NCBI GenBank assembly: GCA_964247055.1
Contig: OZ176052.1
Span: forward strand, 806,001 to 870,000
Direction of reading: 5' to 3'
Origin: Paragordius varius
Lineage: Eukaryota; Nematomorpha
DNA length: 64,000 nucleotides
The notes under the pieces were generated by a model, which worked only from the letters and a program-made list of their open reading frames with translations, ran no database searches and was not told where the DNA came from. The position numbers and the translations under genes are program-made. How positions within the stretch are numbered: the stretch's first letter is position 1; the number at the start of each line of letters is the position of its first letter. Positions 13,393-28,300 of this stretch are shown in pieces.

Positions 13393-16300
13393 CTAAAAAA
13401 ATTGTTCGGGTTCTTCTGGAGCGTCGAGATCCCTGTAAGTAACAATTTCTCGTTGAGATCCAAAACCCCTGCAATACAAAATGAACAAAAAATTGTATAA
13501 AATTATTTAGCAAAACAAATGTTAATATAATAATTTAAAGTTTTTTGAAATACAGTATGAGTAAGTATATATTGCTAGAAAGTTATTTATTATTGCCAAA
13601 TAGCATATGCAGAGATTATTATTGGCTAATAATAGAAAATGAAAAAAATGATTATAAGCCTTTAATACTGCCCTTTGTTTTATATCCTATTTGGCAATAA
13701 TTAATAACTCTCTAGCAATGTACTTACTCATACAGTAAATATTAGAATATGGTTGTAAAATTATTAGGTTAGAAACAAAGGTGACCTGTTAATATGGTAG
13801 ATGTGAAAGTTAATTACGCTTATAAAATTCAACAGAAAAAATGGAAATTATAAAGAAAAACATATAAACAACCATTTTATTACAACTAATTGCTTGCATT
13901 GTATATAGGGAAGAGTGATGTAAATAGGTAATAACGTTTCACAATAACAATAATTTAGGTTATATCGAGAGAAAATAGTTTTTTTCTTTATGAATAAATT
14001 GTTAGTCTGCACGTTTGTTTTGTCTTTATTCTTTTAATTTGCACTGTAAAAAGCCTACTCCATACTTTAATAACAAGGCTAAAATTGACCGCAAAAAAAT
14101 GTCTATTACACACAAAATTATAAAAAATTTTGATATTGTTTAGGCTGAAGTGTGATTGTATTATATAATTCAGCTAAAATTATATGAATTTATTGTGAAT
14201 TTTCGATTACCGTAAATAAATAAAATATAAATACGTAAATTCACAATAAATTCTTATAATTTTAGCTGAATTATAATTGCAATATAGTAATATAAAAAAA
14301 TTTATTTTTTTGAAAAAAACGAAAATTGAATGTTAAAATACTTTCGTTTCATGTACATATTTCGTTCATAACCAGAGTGCCCAAAGCCTCTAACACCAGC
14401 TCCTGAACCATAAACAGGTGGGGTGTGATACATATCAGCTGAGCCTTTGCCTACTCCACCCATATCTATTTAATAAACGCACAAAATCAATAATAATTTC
14501 CGAAATTAGTGAGTAATATTTCTCACAAAGTATAAAAATGGATAGATACAATAAGTTTATGTATGATTTTATCTAAATGATTGTATAAACCAATATTTCC
14601 TCACCTATTTAATAATAAATTACATAAAAAGCATAACAAATATCAAGGAAACAAAAAGACGAGTTTCCAATGATCGAAAATCCAAAAATTTATATGACCA
14701 AAGTAAAAATTTTTCACTCAAAATTTAAACTATTGAAAAATAAATTACAAATTCTTAGAGTAAACTTTAATCATAATTTGAATCCAAAAAAGTTTAGAAA
14801 GGAAATTTCAATAAAAAATACCCCCGGCAGAATAAGGGCCAGACCCATAGTAAGGTGGTGGGGGATGATGTGGGCCCGAAACCGCCCCATTTGCAAAAAC
14901 AGCTGTTCTCGCACCGCCTTTTCCCTGAGCGCCAGATGTTACAGCTGATGGAGCGTTTGGCCCACCAGTAACAGCTGATGGTAAAACAGCTGGAGTCGCG
15001 CCACCCGAAGATGGCACATTTCCATCCTGAACATGTGGTCTCCGCGGATCCAACAAGTAATTGTTGAAATAATCTACCTGTATTTCGTGAAATAAAAAAT
15101 TGGATTAAATTTATATAAATATAATTTTATAGGCCAAATTTGTACAGAAACAATATTAATTACATTTATAAAATTAATAGTTAGCTTTATATATGCATAT
15201 TTTATATAAACTTCAAATATAGGAGTAAAAATCAACATAAATGGCTTCGCGGGCGCATTTCAAATATTCATGGGCATTTATAAATATTTTATTCTATGGC
15301 AAACATAAGACTGTAATATGCAAACACAATGAAACAATTTTATCTAGAATTTTTGAAAATTTGCTTAAGAAATGTCAATTAAAGATTATGTGAGCATATT
15401 TTTGTAAATTATCGCGTGCCGTGTGTTTGACACCCTTGCTTAGAATTATAAATAAAAATATATGGCTAGTTTTATCTATAATAAGTCTTGCCAAATAGAG
15501 CAACATTATTGACTTATAGCAAGAATACTTTTTTTACTAAAGACCAAGTTAAAGCCAATATAATATTGCTCGTTATTGTAAATTTTGCCCAGCAATATTT
15601 AATAAAAAGATAGGTTTTACGTATACTAGTGTTATCAAAAATGAAATATTATTCATAGAGTAAATAATATATGCACTTTTTACATGCAAAAATAAACGTC
15701 ATATGGGTAAAATAAATGCAAGTATACGCCATATTAGTTGATTTACATATACATATATATATTTAAATAAAAATTAGGCAATACATAATGTGTGTGTATG
15801 AAAAAAATAAAACAAAAGTCAAAAGTATGATAAACAACTTCAATTATTTATTTTTTGGAATAAAAAAAAAAGCTAAAAAGAAGTTTATTGAAAAATAAAC
15901 CTGCATCAAATATCATCCAATCTTAAGTGGTATTTGAGCTTATGGTTCAAATTAGATTTCAGTTATACAAAATTCTCATCAGAAATTGAATCAAGATATA
16001 AATTAAATAACTTTTATTTTACAAAATATGCCAAATAAGTTCTGAATATTAAAAATTTAAATGTATTTATTTCCTTTGGAGGTACAAATATAATAAACTG
16101 ATTAGCACATTTTACTGAAGTTATTGTTAAATGCCGTTTAAATCAATTTTTTCATGAACTATATAAAAAATTTTGTTTTCACTATAATTACAATCCAAAT
16201 ATAAAAACTAACTAAGAATTTAAAAACCTCCTTAGATTTATTAAATTTAATTATAATTTGATTGATGCTCTTAATGTTTTAAAAAACTATTAATGGACAA

Positions 16301-19300
16301 ATGATTTTTTGCCAGAAATTATAAAAATAAGGTAAGTTCACCAAAAAAACGATAGAATAATTTTTACATTGTTCAATAACTAATACAGTTAAACATTTTA
16401 AAGCAAAACTCAAAAAGAAAATTAAAGAATGCAGAGGGAAAACAATCCTACATATTCTTTCTTTCAGTATACAGTATGAGTAAGTACAAATTGCTAAAAA
16501 GTTATTAATTATTGCCAAATAGGATTTATATACAACAAAGGGGAGTATTATTGGCTCATAGTTATTTTTTCAATTTTTACTATTATTATTAGAATAATTC
16601 TCTTTGCTGCATATGCTATTTGTCAATAATTAATAATTTTCAAGCAAAATATCCTTCTCATTTAGTATAAATTCAATTTTACTTAACAAAAAAGGTCACT
16701 TGTAATAGTCAAAAATTTATTCTTTGAATAAATTTAATTATTGCTGAATTACTATTCCAATATTAATTTTCCTTAGAGAATAATAAATTTATACTCTGCA
16801 TCCAAATTTTTCAAATGAAAAAAACTAACTAACCTCAACTTTAACATTTTCCAATTTTTCAGCATGCTTGTTAATAATGTGTTTGCGAACAAAATCGGGC
16901 CCCTTAAACTTTTTACCACTCAAGGGGCATAACCATTTATCCTTGGATAGTTCTTGTATGTTATCCTTAATAAATTTTTCAACTTCAGTATCATAGTCTC
17001 TGAGACCTAAGACGCGTGCATCCTCCAACGTGATTTGTGCATTATGAAGTGAAATGAAATTGGCTATTTTCTTTTCAAAACTTTTCATCCAATCATAAAC
17101 TGTAAGATAATATGTTAATGAAATAAATAACCAGTTGCAAAGTTATCATACCATTTGGACTTAAAGTTAGTCCTAGAACATTTTAAGTTTGTCCTTAAAC
17201 CTTTCAAGTTGTTCCTTGAATTTTTTAAGAATGTCCGTAAACACTTAAAATTGGTCTTTAAACATTTCAAGTTGGTCCTTGAATTTTTAAATATTTTTAT
17301 AGATATTTTATCGATTTATAGCCCATAATTTTTATTTGCCACATATTATTACTTCTTTTGGTTATCATGTTTTTATTTCTATGCAACATGAACCTATTTA
17401 TTGTAAAAATCTATCTAATAGACACATTCAAAACAACCATCATTCATTAAATACTTTTCATAAAAATATATATTAATTATTAATGTGTAGTATATAAGGA
17501 TTTCTTAATTCTGACAATGCAATGTATATATCCACACCTCTTTTGACAATATATCACAAACATAATGATTCCCCCTTTTGAAGAATGCCATTCTCTATCG
17601 GGTAACTATTAATAATGTGATATCAGAAAGTTTGTTCTGTGGAACTATACAATGAAAACAAAAACTCATAATAAAATTATTAATAAGATTTAAAAGGTTA
17701 TGGTGTCAAAGTCAATTTCTCAAAAACCAAATTAATGTACGATAATCCCACCGCTAAATACCCATGCAGCGTATGTAGAAAAGAAGTTAAATCAAATTCT
17801 GTACGCTGCAATTCTTGTCTTCTATGGGTACACAAAAAATGTAGTAGCCTTAAATCTATAAATGATTACGATAAACACTATAAATGCTGGACATGTTTAA
17901 ATTATAATATTAGTTTAACAACCAACCCGATTCCCAACCCTTTCAATATGGAAACAGTTAGCAGTTTTTGCTACTTAGGCGATATGATATCAGCCGGTGG
18001 AGGAATAGAACATGCAATTAAGCATCGCATATCACAAATGTGGAAAAAATACCATTCGTTAAAATCAATAATAAATACGTCAAACTACAAACTAAATGTG
18101 CCATTTACACTACAGCCATCCGTCCCGTTCTCACATATGCATCCGAATCCTGGCCGATGTCAAAAACAAATGAATCCAAACTCATAAACGCTGAATCCAA
18201 ATTATTGAAAACAATATTATTTGCACACAATCCCTCTAACAATTATACCGAATCCATAAACCCGTACCATATACTCAATCTCAACCCCGTCAACAACGTC
18301 ATCCGAAATCTCCGGTTACAATGGGTTGGCTGGGCATGTTGAGAGACGGCAAGATACTCACATTCTTAAAACTATGAAAAATTACTCGGTTGAACTACCA
18401 GCGAAATCCGGTCGACCCCATACCACATGGCTCAACACAATAACTAAAGACCTCGAATCGCTCAATTTAAATCTAGAATTAGCCAAATCAAGAAAAGAGT
18501 GGAAAAAACGGGTGTACCGTCATTTAATGGCGAATCCCCATACAAATGAATGATGATGATGAATGATGAAGATTATAAACAAAAAGAATACGCCAATTAG
18601 TTTAACAAAAAATAGTGTTTGTTCTTCGATAAATCAGGTGTTTTAATGACCAAACCTCAGACAAAACTAAAAATCCAAGCTAGAGCGTGATAGTAAAATT
18701 GCCACAGCGCGTTAAAGAAAAAATGTTACTTACTCTATGATAGGAGGCCCTAAGATGTGCTGGTGGAATATTGATTTGTAAAATCCGTAATATAATGAAA
18801 ATCGAAAATAAAATAGAAAATTAATTATAAACAAAAATTATAAACGATGTGTGAAACCCTTTCACCGTCAATAGTAATCGCAGACTAGTTTCGTGCTTGT
18901 TAGCACTAATCAGTAAGACACAACTATTTGACTTGACTTGGGGTTTTCACACAATCCGTCATTTACCATTAAAATAATGTATACGCCCACACATATAAAG
19001 TCTGAAAGAAATGTTAATACAAATATATTTTTGCAATTTCTTTGTTTTTTCATAGAATCTATGTGTACACTTTCACATTAATATAATTGTCATCAACTAA
19101 TATTGCCTCAAGTATTCATATAAAACTACATTTTCACCTTATAGCTTTAAGTTAACCTCTATAAAGTATGCATTCTTTAAAAATGAATCATTATGTATGT
19201 GACATGTTATGAAAGGAGGTGTGGATATACATAACACTGTCAGAAGAATTAATTTTAAATTCTTAAAGAAAAATCTTATAAATACAGCGACCGGAAATCC

Positions 19301-22300
19301 TATACACTTTTATTAATATAAGTGTGATTGATATTGTTGCATAATATCCAATAAATATATATTTTATAAAAAAATTAATTAATAAATGAATGATGCTTGT
19401 TTTGAAAGTGTCTAAAATTAGATAAATTTTTACAATAAATAGGTTCATGGTTTATAAGAATAAAATACAGATAATTAAAAAATAGCAATATGTGGCAAAT
19501 AAAAATTATTGGCTAAAAAAAGACCAACTTGAAATGTTCAAGGACCAACTTTAGGTGTTCAAAGACCAACTTAAAATGTTCAAGGATTAACTTAAAGTGT
19601 TCAAAGACCAACTTGAAATGTTTAAGGACACTCTTAAAGTGCAAATGGTGAGTTTCATACTTTTTAGTTACAAAAATAATTATATATGTCGTTGTTTTAA
19701 AGGGATTCCTACTTTTCAATGTCAATATAAAGTGTTAAAAAATCTTCTAAATATAAAATTAAAATTTTTAAACCATGATCTTTTGAGTTATAATAAACAA
19801 AAATTACTTAATGTAATTCTCTGTATATATATATATATATATATAAAATTTTTAATACGGCTTTTTTATTTTAAGTTGTTTTAAAGAGCTTGCGTAAAAA
19901 ACAATAATATATTATCAATTTTAAGACAACAAATTTTTTATGGTTACTTAATTTTTACATATATATGGTTAGAAGCTAACCTTTAATATAAACTTTATAA
20001 ATTAAATTCATAATGCAAAAATTATTATACAAATTAACTTCAAAGACTAAATAACTTATTTTAAAACTAAAAGGGGTTCTATTTAATTTACCCTTAAACA
20101 TTTCAAATTCACTTCTTGAAAACAAATTTTCTATTTTTAAATAATGGAACTTTGTTTAAATTTCACATAATATGAGTGAGACAAAAAATGATAAACTATG
20201 CGATAAAGATATGTTTTAATATTAATAATGAGTTAAAATAGCTCAAAAACATTTCATTTTAGGGTAAATTTGAAATGTTCAGGGTAAATTATTTAAAGTG
20301 TTTAGGGTAAATGGTATATATATTAAAATCGATAATTCCCATATTTTAGCCCCCTCTAAAAAAACAACAATTAAAACCAAAACTTTTGCAGTTAAAAAAA
20401 TGATTACTTTCTCGATTAAGGACTCTATTTTGAGTTATTATTAAAAATGTTCGGGGTAAAAAAATGTAAATGGTCTATATTAAGTTTGATAATTTCCATA
20501 TTCCCCCCCCTTCCCCTAAAAAACCAAAATTTTTAGTTAAAAAAATTGTTACTTTCACGATTAAGGACTCTATTTTGGGTTATTATTTAAAGTGTTTAGG
20601 GTAAAAAAATGTAAATGGTATATATTTAAATCGAAAATTCCCATATTTTAGCCATCTAAAAACCAAAATTTTTGCAGTTAAAAAAAATGGTTACTTTCTC
20701 GATTAAGGACTCTATTTTGAGTTATTATTTAAAATGTTCAGGGTAAATTATTTAAAGTGTTTAGGGTAAATGGTATATATCAATGTCGAAATTTTCATAT
20801 CCCCCCTTTAAAAATTCGCAGTTAAAACCAAAATTTTTGCAGTTAAAAAATGGTTACTTTCTCGATTAAGGACTCTATTCGAAATGTATCCGGATAGATT
20901 TTTAGGGTAAATAGCATATATCAAAATCGAAATTTTCATATCCCCCCTTTAAAAACTTGCAGTTAAAAGCCAAAATTTTTGCAGTTAAAAAATTGGTTAC
21001 TTTCTCGATTAAGGACTCTATTTTGAGTTATTATTTAAAATGTTCAAGGTTTATTTAAAATGTATCGAGATAGATTTAAAATGTTCAGGGTAAAAATATG
21101 TAAATGGTATATATTAAAATTTATAATTTCCATATTTTAGCCTTCAAAAAAATTTTTTGCAGTTAAAATGGTTACTTTCTCGATTAAGGACTCTATTTTG
21201 AGTTAAAGCGCCTCGACAATGCATAATTCCACACTTGTTGGGCATATCATCTTCATTGGGATACTCACTAACGCTGTAATAATCCAGGGAATGGACTACA
21301 CGCAAATACAATATCAGCACATCTAAAACCTATTTAATTCAATTCAATGGAAATTAAAATTTCAACAAAATAAATGTTTTATTGATTTTTTAAACGAAAT
21401 TAACCCTTGAACAATTTACAATTCAAATTCACCCTTGAACAATTCTTAACCCTAAAAATTAGTTATGTATTTTCGGACGGCGAATATAACTCATCATTAA
21501 TATAAAATATATCTTTATGGGGCATAGTTTGTTTTGTTTTGGGCAATATATTATTTAGGTATTATTGGTTTGGCCCAATTATTGGGATTCCATGGATTAA
21601 TTTACCTGTAAATCAAGAATTTCCTTTGCAGGTGAGTCTATACTGGATCTGTCTATGTGTCCAAAATAATGAAGTCTATTTGTCCTGATAAAAGCTGTTA
21701 TTGGTTTTAGTTCATTTATGGTAGAATTTATCATCATATATTTTAGCATTTTATCTTCCGTTTTTTTTTCAATCTCGATTCTAATGTTTTTGTGATTGCC
21801 CATGTTTCGCAGGCGTAGGTAAGGGTAGGGCGGACACCCACTTTATACATTTTGATTTTATTTTTTACGGTTATGTCTTTATGTGTCAATACATATTCCA
21901 AAACAAAATTTTATTTTTTAAAAAACATATATAAATCTAGGTAATTTTTTATATTAAAAAAGAAAACACATAATTTATTTTAGGGTGAAGTTAAATGGTT
22001 TAAGGGTGAATTTGAATTGTGAATGATATATAGTATAAAATATAACTCCGAATGACAAAAATCTTCAAAAATTAAACAGACATATTTTTTTTTAAAAAAT
22101 GTTCGTTTTTCAAATTTTTTAAAAAAAATGTTTGTTTTTCAATTGAATAATATTGATTTCAATTGAATTATTAATAAATGCATTCATTTACTAATTAATA
22201 ATGTTAAAATCACAATTTTTACAGTAAAACACCAAAAAAAACGTACAAGATAAATTAAATATAAAATATTTTTTTAAGTTACACAAAATATGAGATAAAA

Positions 22301-25300
22301 ATTACTTTAATCAATTTTACATTTAATTGTAATATTTAGGTTATAGGGGAAATATGGTTTTTACATTAAAATATATTATAATTTTGAATATATATATTAT
22401 AATTTTGGATATATTCATGTGTTTATTATATAAATATAATATGAAACTCAAATAATAAAATGACTCTACCCAACAAATTCATTGCAAATCTAAAAAATAC
22501 AGTAAAAATTGAAATTAGACGGACAAAATATAATATAAAGACAATTATATTTTTCTAAAAGAAAACAATATTTTTTTAAACTCATTTTTTTAAAATTGTT
22601 GTGTATATTGGTGACACAATCAATTCTATACACATATAACAATTGTAAAATAACTTATATATGAGAAAAATTAAGGTTTGAAAAAGTATATGGTTGTCTT
22701 TTGAAACCAAAAATTTGTCTTTATATATTTACGTTTTATCCTTCCATAATATATAATTTCAATTTTTCCTGTAAATGAATATATATTCAAAAAACTTGAA
22801 ATCTTTTCAAAATAATTTGAAAAAGTATATGGTTGTCTTTTAAAAACCAAATATTTGTCTTTATATTTTTACATTTTGTCCATCCGTAATTTCAATTTTT
22901 ACTGTAAATGAATAAATAAAAAACTCAAAATAATTTTGTTTAAAAAAGTATATGGTTGTCTTTTAAAAACCAAATATTTGTCTTTAGATTTTTGCGTTTT
23001 GTCCATCCGTATAATTTCAATTTTTACTGTAAATGAATAAATTAAAAAAATTGGAATATCTTTTCAAAATAATTTGAAAAAATAAGGTTTAAAAAAGTAT
23101 GATTGTTGTCTTTAAAAACCAAATATTTGTCTTTATATCTTTACGTTTTGTCCATCCGTATAATTTCAATTTTTACTGTAAATGAATATATATATTTAAA
23201 AATTTTTTTTCAAAATAATTTGGAAATTAAGGTTTGAAAAAGTATGATTGTTGTCTTTTAAAAACCAAATATTTGCCGTTATATTTTTACGTTTTTTCCT
23301 TCCATAGTATATAATTCCAATTTTATATATATTTAAAACTTTTTTTTTCAAAATAATTTTATTTAAAAAAGTATGATTGTTGTCTTTTAAAAACCAAATA
23401 TTTGTCTTTATATTTTTACGTTTTGTCCTTCCATAGTATATAATTCCAATTTTATATATATTTAAAACTTTTTTTTTAAAATAATTTGAAAATTAAGGTT
23501 TTGAAAAAGTATATGATTATTGTATTTTATAAACCAAATATTTGTCTTTATATATTTTGTTCTCTTTTAAAAACCAAATATTTATCTTTATATATCTTTA
23601 CGTTTTGTCCATCCGTATAATTTCTATTTTATATATATTTAAAACTTTTTTTCAAAATAATTTGAAAAATTAAGGTTTCGAAAAAGTATATGATTATTGT
23701 ATTTTATAAACCAAATATTTGTCTTTATATATTTTGTTCTCTTTTAAAAACCAAATATTTATCTTTATATATTTACGTTTTGTCCTTCCATAGTATATAA
23801 TTTTAATTTTATAAATATTTAAAACTTTTTTTTTCTCAAAATAATTTGTCTTATATATTTATGTTTTGTTCTTCCATAGTATATAATTTCAATTTTTATT
23901 GTAAATGAATATATATATATATAAATATTAAAACTTTATTTCTCAAAATAATTTGTCTTTTTTACATTTTGTCCATCTATAGTATAATTAATTTTATATA
24001 TATTTAAAACTTTTTTTTCTCAAAATAAATTTATATCCATCTATAGTATAATTTCAATTTTTTCTGAAAAAAATATATATATATATATATTTAAAACTTT
24101 TTTTTTCTTAAAAATTTAAAACTTTTTTTTTCTCAAAATAATTTTATTAAATTTCAATTTTTTTTAAAAAAACCTTAGCTAAGGCGTCATCTTTATCGAT
24201 GGAAATAAGAGTTCCTAAAGTCCTAGGGTCAACATTGGATAAATTTCCATTAATAATGGTTTCGTCGTTATTTAATCTGTCGTACTTTTTACCTGTCGTC
24301 TCATCATTCACATTATCTGTAACTTTAATTTAAAGCAAAATATAAAAAATTGAATATAAATATATAAAGATTTGTATTCTGTGTTTTAAAATTGATTTAC
24401 TATAGATTTTTTGTGGTAAAATATATAGATATCTTAAATTTAAAAGTAAAAAATTGAAAAATATAATTAGATAGATATAGGTTAGTATTTTTTTGTGTTT
24501 TAAAATTGATTAGATTTTTTATTGTAAAATATTAACAATAAATATCTTAAATTTAAAATAAAAAATTGAAAAATATAATTAGATAGATATAGGTTAGTAT
24601 TTTTTGTGAAATTATTAACAATAGATTTTTGATTGTAAAATATATAGATACCTTAAATAAAAAGTGAAAAATTGAAAAATATAATGTATAAAGATATAGA
24701 ATCGTATTTTTTTGTGTTTTGAAATTATTAACAATAGTTTTTGTGTTAAATATATGAATATATATTATATAAAAAATGAAAAATATAATGTATAAAGATA
24801 TAAAATAAAGATTCGTATTTTTTTGTTATAAATTGATTAGATTTTTTATATATATAGATATCTTAAATTTAAAGTAAAAAATTGAAAAATATAATGTATA
24901 GATATGAATTCGTATTTTTTTGTGTTTTTAAATTATTAACAATAGATTTTTTGTGGTGTCTAAAATATATAAATATATATTAAATAAAAGTAAAAAATTG
25001 AAAAATATAATATATAGATATAGATTCGTATATTTTTGTGTTTTAAAATTATTAACAATACATTTTTTGTGGTATGTAAATATAAATATCTTAAATTTAA
25101 AAGTGAAAAATATAAATTATATATATAGATTCGTATTTTTGGGGTTTTAAAATTGATTTATGATAATAGATTTTTTGTTGTAAAATATATAAATATTTTA
25201 AATTTAAAGTAAAAAATTGAAAAATATAATGTATAAAAATATAGATTTGTATTTTTTTATGTTTTAAAAATTGAAAATAGATTTTTTGTGTTTTAAAATT

Positions 25301-28300
25301 ATTAACAATAAAATCTTAAATTTAAAAGTAAAAAATTGAAAAATATAATATATAGATATAAATTAGTATTTTTTGAGTTTAAAAAAAAATTGAAAATAGA
25401 TTTTTTGTGATTTAAAATTATTAACAATATATTTAAATTTAAAGTTAAAAATGAAAAATATAATGTATAAAGATTCGTATTTTTTTGTGTTTTAAAATTG
25501 ACTAGATTTTTTGTGGTAAAATATATAATTATCTTAAATTTAAAGTAAAAAATTAAAAAATATAATGTATAGATATAAAGATTCTTTTTGTGTTTTAAAA
25601 TTGATTAATGATAATAGATTTTTTGTGGTATGTAAAATATATAGATATATTAAATTTAAAGTCTGTAAAGTACTAAAATATTTTTTATTAATATGTTAAA
25701 ATTAACGAATTCTACTTTTTCATGTTAATTTTATGAAAAATAGGGTACGCTTTTAATTATATTTAAATTCGACTTGTTTTTTTTAAGTTAAAAGTTTTAT
25801 AATAATAAACATATCCATATTTACTTTTCAATATATCATAATAAAAATAAAAATAATCCAACATATAAAAATATAATTGGAAATTTACCAACTTTTTAAA
25901 CTACTATACCTGATATTATTTGAAATTACTATTAATAAAAAATCAAAGTAATAGTTAAAAATTAGTGAATTTTTTATTATCATAAAAAATGATTATATAT
26001 TGAAAAAACTAAAATTATACGGGGAAAACATAAAAATATAAAGACAAATATTTTTTTTCAAAAGACAAATATTTTAGGCAACCAAACTTTTTAAATCTTG
26101 ATTTTTTTCAATTTTCAATATGACAAAGTATGAAATAGAGATATAAATTACTAACACAATCATATCTATATTTTACAATTGTAACTAAATAGCTTATTTG
26201 AGATAAATTAAGGTTTTAAAATACTATGGTTGTCTTTTTAAGATAAAAATTTTTGTCTTTATATTTTCACGTTTTGTCCATAAATTTTTGGTTAATCCAA
26301 CTCGCTCTACTAAGATAACTACTAATATATTCCCAAATATATACCAATTTGCTAAATAAAAATGCATTATTACTAATAATAACATAGTAAGTTATAATAT
26401 ACCATTTACAGTTCAAATTCACCTAAAAAATTAATCATGTGTTTTCGAACTAATATAACTCATTCTTAATTTGAAATATATCTTTATGGCATATAGTTTA
26501 TTATTTTTGCAGTATTATATTAATTTAAAACAAAATTTATTTTTAGTTTTTAAATATACATATAAAAATATAGGTAATTTTTGATCTCCAAAAAAACATA
26601 TTTTTTATTTGAAGGTGAATTTGAACTGTTCGAAGGTGAATTTGAATTGTTCGAAGGTGAATTTGAATTGTTTTAAGGGTGAATTTAAATTGTAAATGGT
26701 AAATTTAAAATTTGCGCAAAAAAACTAAAAAAACTTTAAATCTATTAAGGATGAATTTGAACTGTTCGAAGGTGAATTTGAAATTATTTAAGGGTGAATT
26801 TGAATTGTTTAAGAATGAATTTGAACTGTTCGAAGGTGAATTTGAATTGTTCAAGGGTGAATTTGAATTGTTTAAGGGTAAATTTAAAATTTGCGCAAAA
26901 AACTAAAAAAACTTTAAATACTACTGACTTGTAGATAGATCTTTGTAGGTATGATTTTCCCCCAAACTGCTCCCAGGCTTATCACCAACCATTTCGCCTT
27001 CCTCAACATCGCTCGTTGGAGAAACTGCTCTAATTTCTAATGATTGCGATAAAAAAATTGTACAAAAAAATTTAAATTATTCTCAAAATATTTTTTTAAA
27101 GGTAAATTTTTAGTTTAGATAGAATAGAAAATACAGTAAGAGTAAGTATATATATTGCTAGAAAGTTATTAATTATTGCCATCAAATAGCATACAATGAG
27201 AATTATTGGTTTTCTAATATAGTAAATAAAAGTGAAAAAAATAACTATAAGCAAATAATACTGCCCCCTTTGTTGCTCTAATTTCTATTTACAGAAAAAA
27301 TTATAAAAAAAATTAAATTATTCTCAAAATACGTTTATTGTTGATGATAATTAGTATTGTAAAGGTAAAACCTAGGAATTTTAGATAGAAATTATAGGGT
27401 ATTAGAAGTAATATATATATATATATATATTGCTAGAAAGTTATTAATTATTGCCATCAAATAGCATACAAGGAGAATTATTATTGGTTTGCTAATATGG
27501 TAGTAAAAAGTGTTTAAATAAAAAATTATATAGTATAAATAACTATAGTTATTATATAATGTTAAAAAGTTATTAATTATTGCCAAATAGCATACAAGGA
27601 GAAATATTTATTACCTAATATGGTAGTAAAAAGTTAAATAAATAACTATAAACGAATAATACTGCCCTTTGTTGTATATGATTGCTATTTGGCAATTATT
27701 AATAACTTTATAGCAATGTATACTTACTAAAACTATATAATTTAAACGCCTTACCTTGATTTTATTATTTATTAAAGAGGAATGTAAAAGACAAAACGTA
27801 AAAACTCAAAAAATAAAAATTAGTTTTTTTTTCGTAAAGAAAACCAGATATATATATATATATATATTTATTTGAATATATATTTGAACCAATTGCCCTT
27901 TAAAAGATTTTAACCATCACTTATAAAAAGAGAGATTCAAATAATAAAGCATTTATTTTTAGAATTAATTTTTTTGGCCTTATTTGGTATATTAATGTAA
28001 AGCTATTTATTAATAAACCAAAAAAATGGTTAAAAAAATCACATTTTTACAAATGAAAAAAAAAAAAAACGCAATATAACTTCAGACATACTCAACCCGA
28101 CCTTTATAAAACATAAAAGATTCATATAATTTTTCTCATATATTTCAATTCTCTATCGTTATCGTTTTTAAAAATCATTATCAATTTTTTTCAAATTAAA
28201 TATTTCAATTCTCTATCGTTATTGAGAATACCTTTTCAATCAATTTTTTTCCAAATTAAATATTTCAATTCTCTAGAATACCTTTTCAATCAATTTTTTT

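Noticed and set aside
14670-14948. Plus-strand ORF as a gene
   Set aside because: Its last third is antisense to the Ars2 exon 14822-15077; the rest is AT-rich intron.
20400-21210. CRISPR-like array (regular spacing of a conserved block)
   Set aside because: Units are about 150 bp, spacers are themselves repeated, and the block is an Ars2 exon end; the context is an animal intron.
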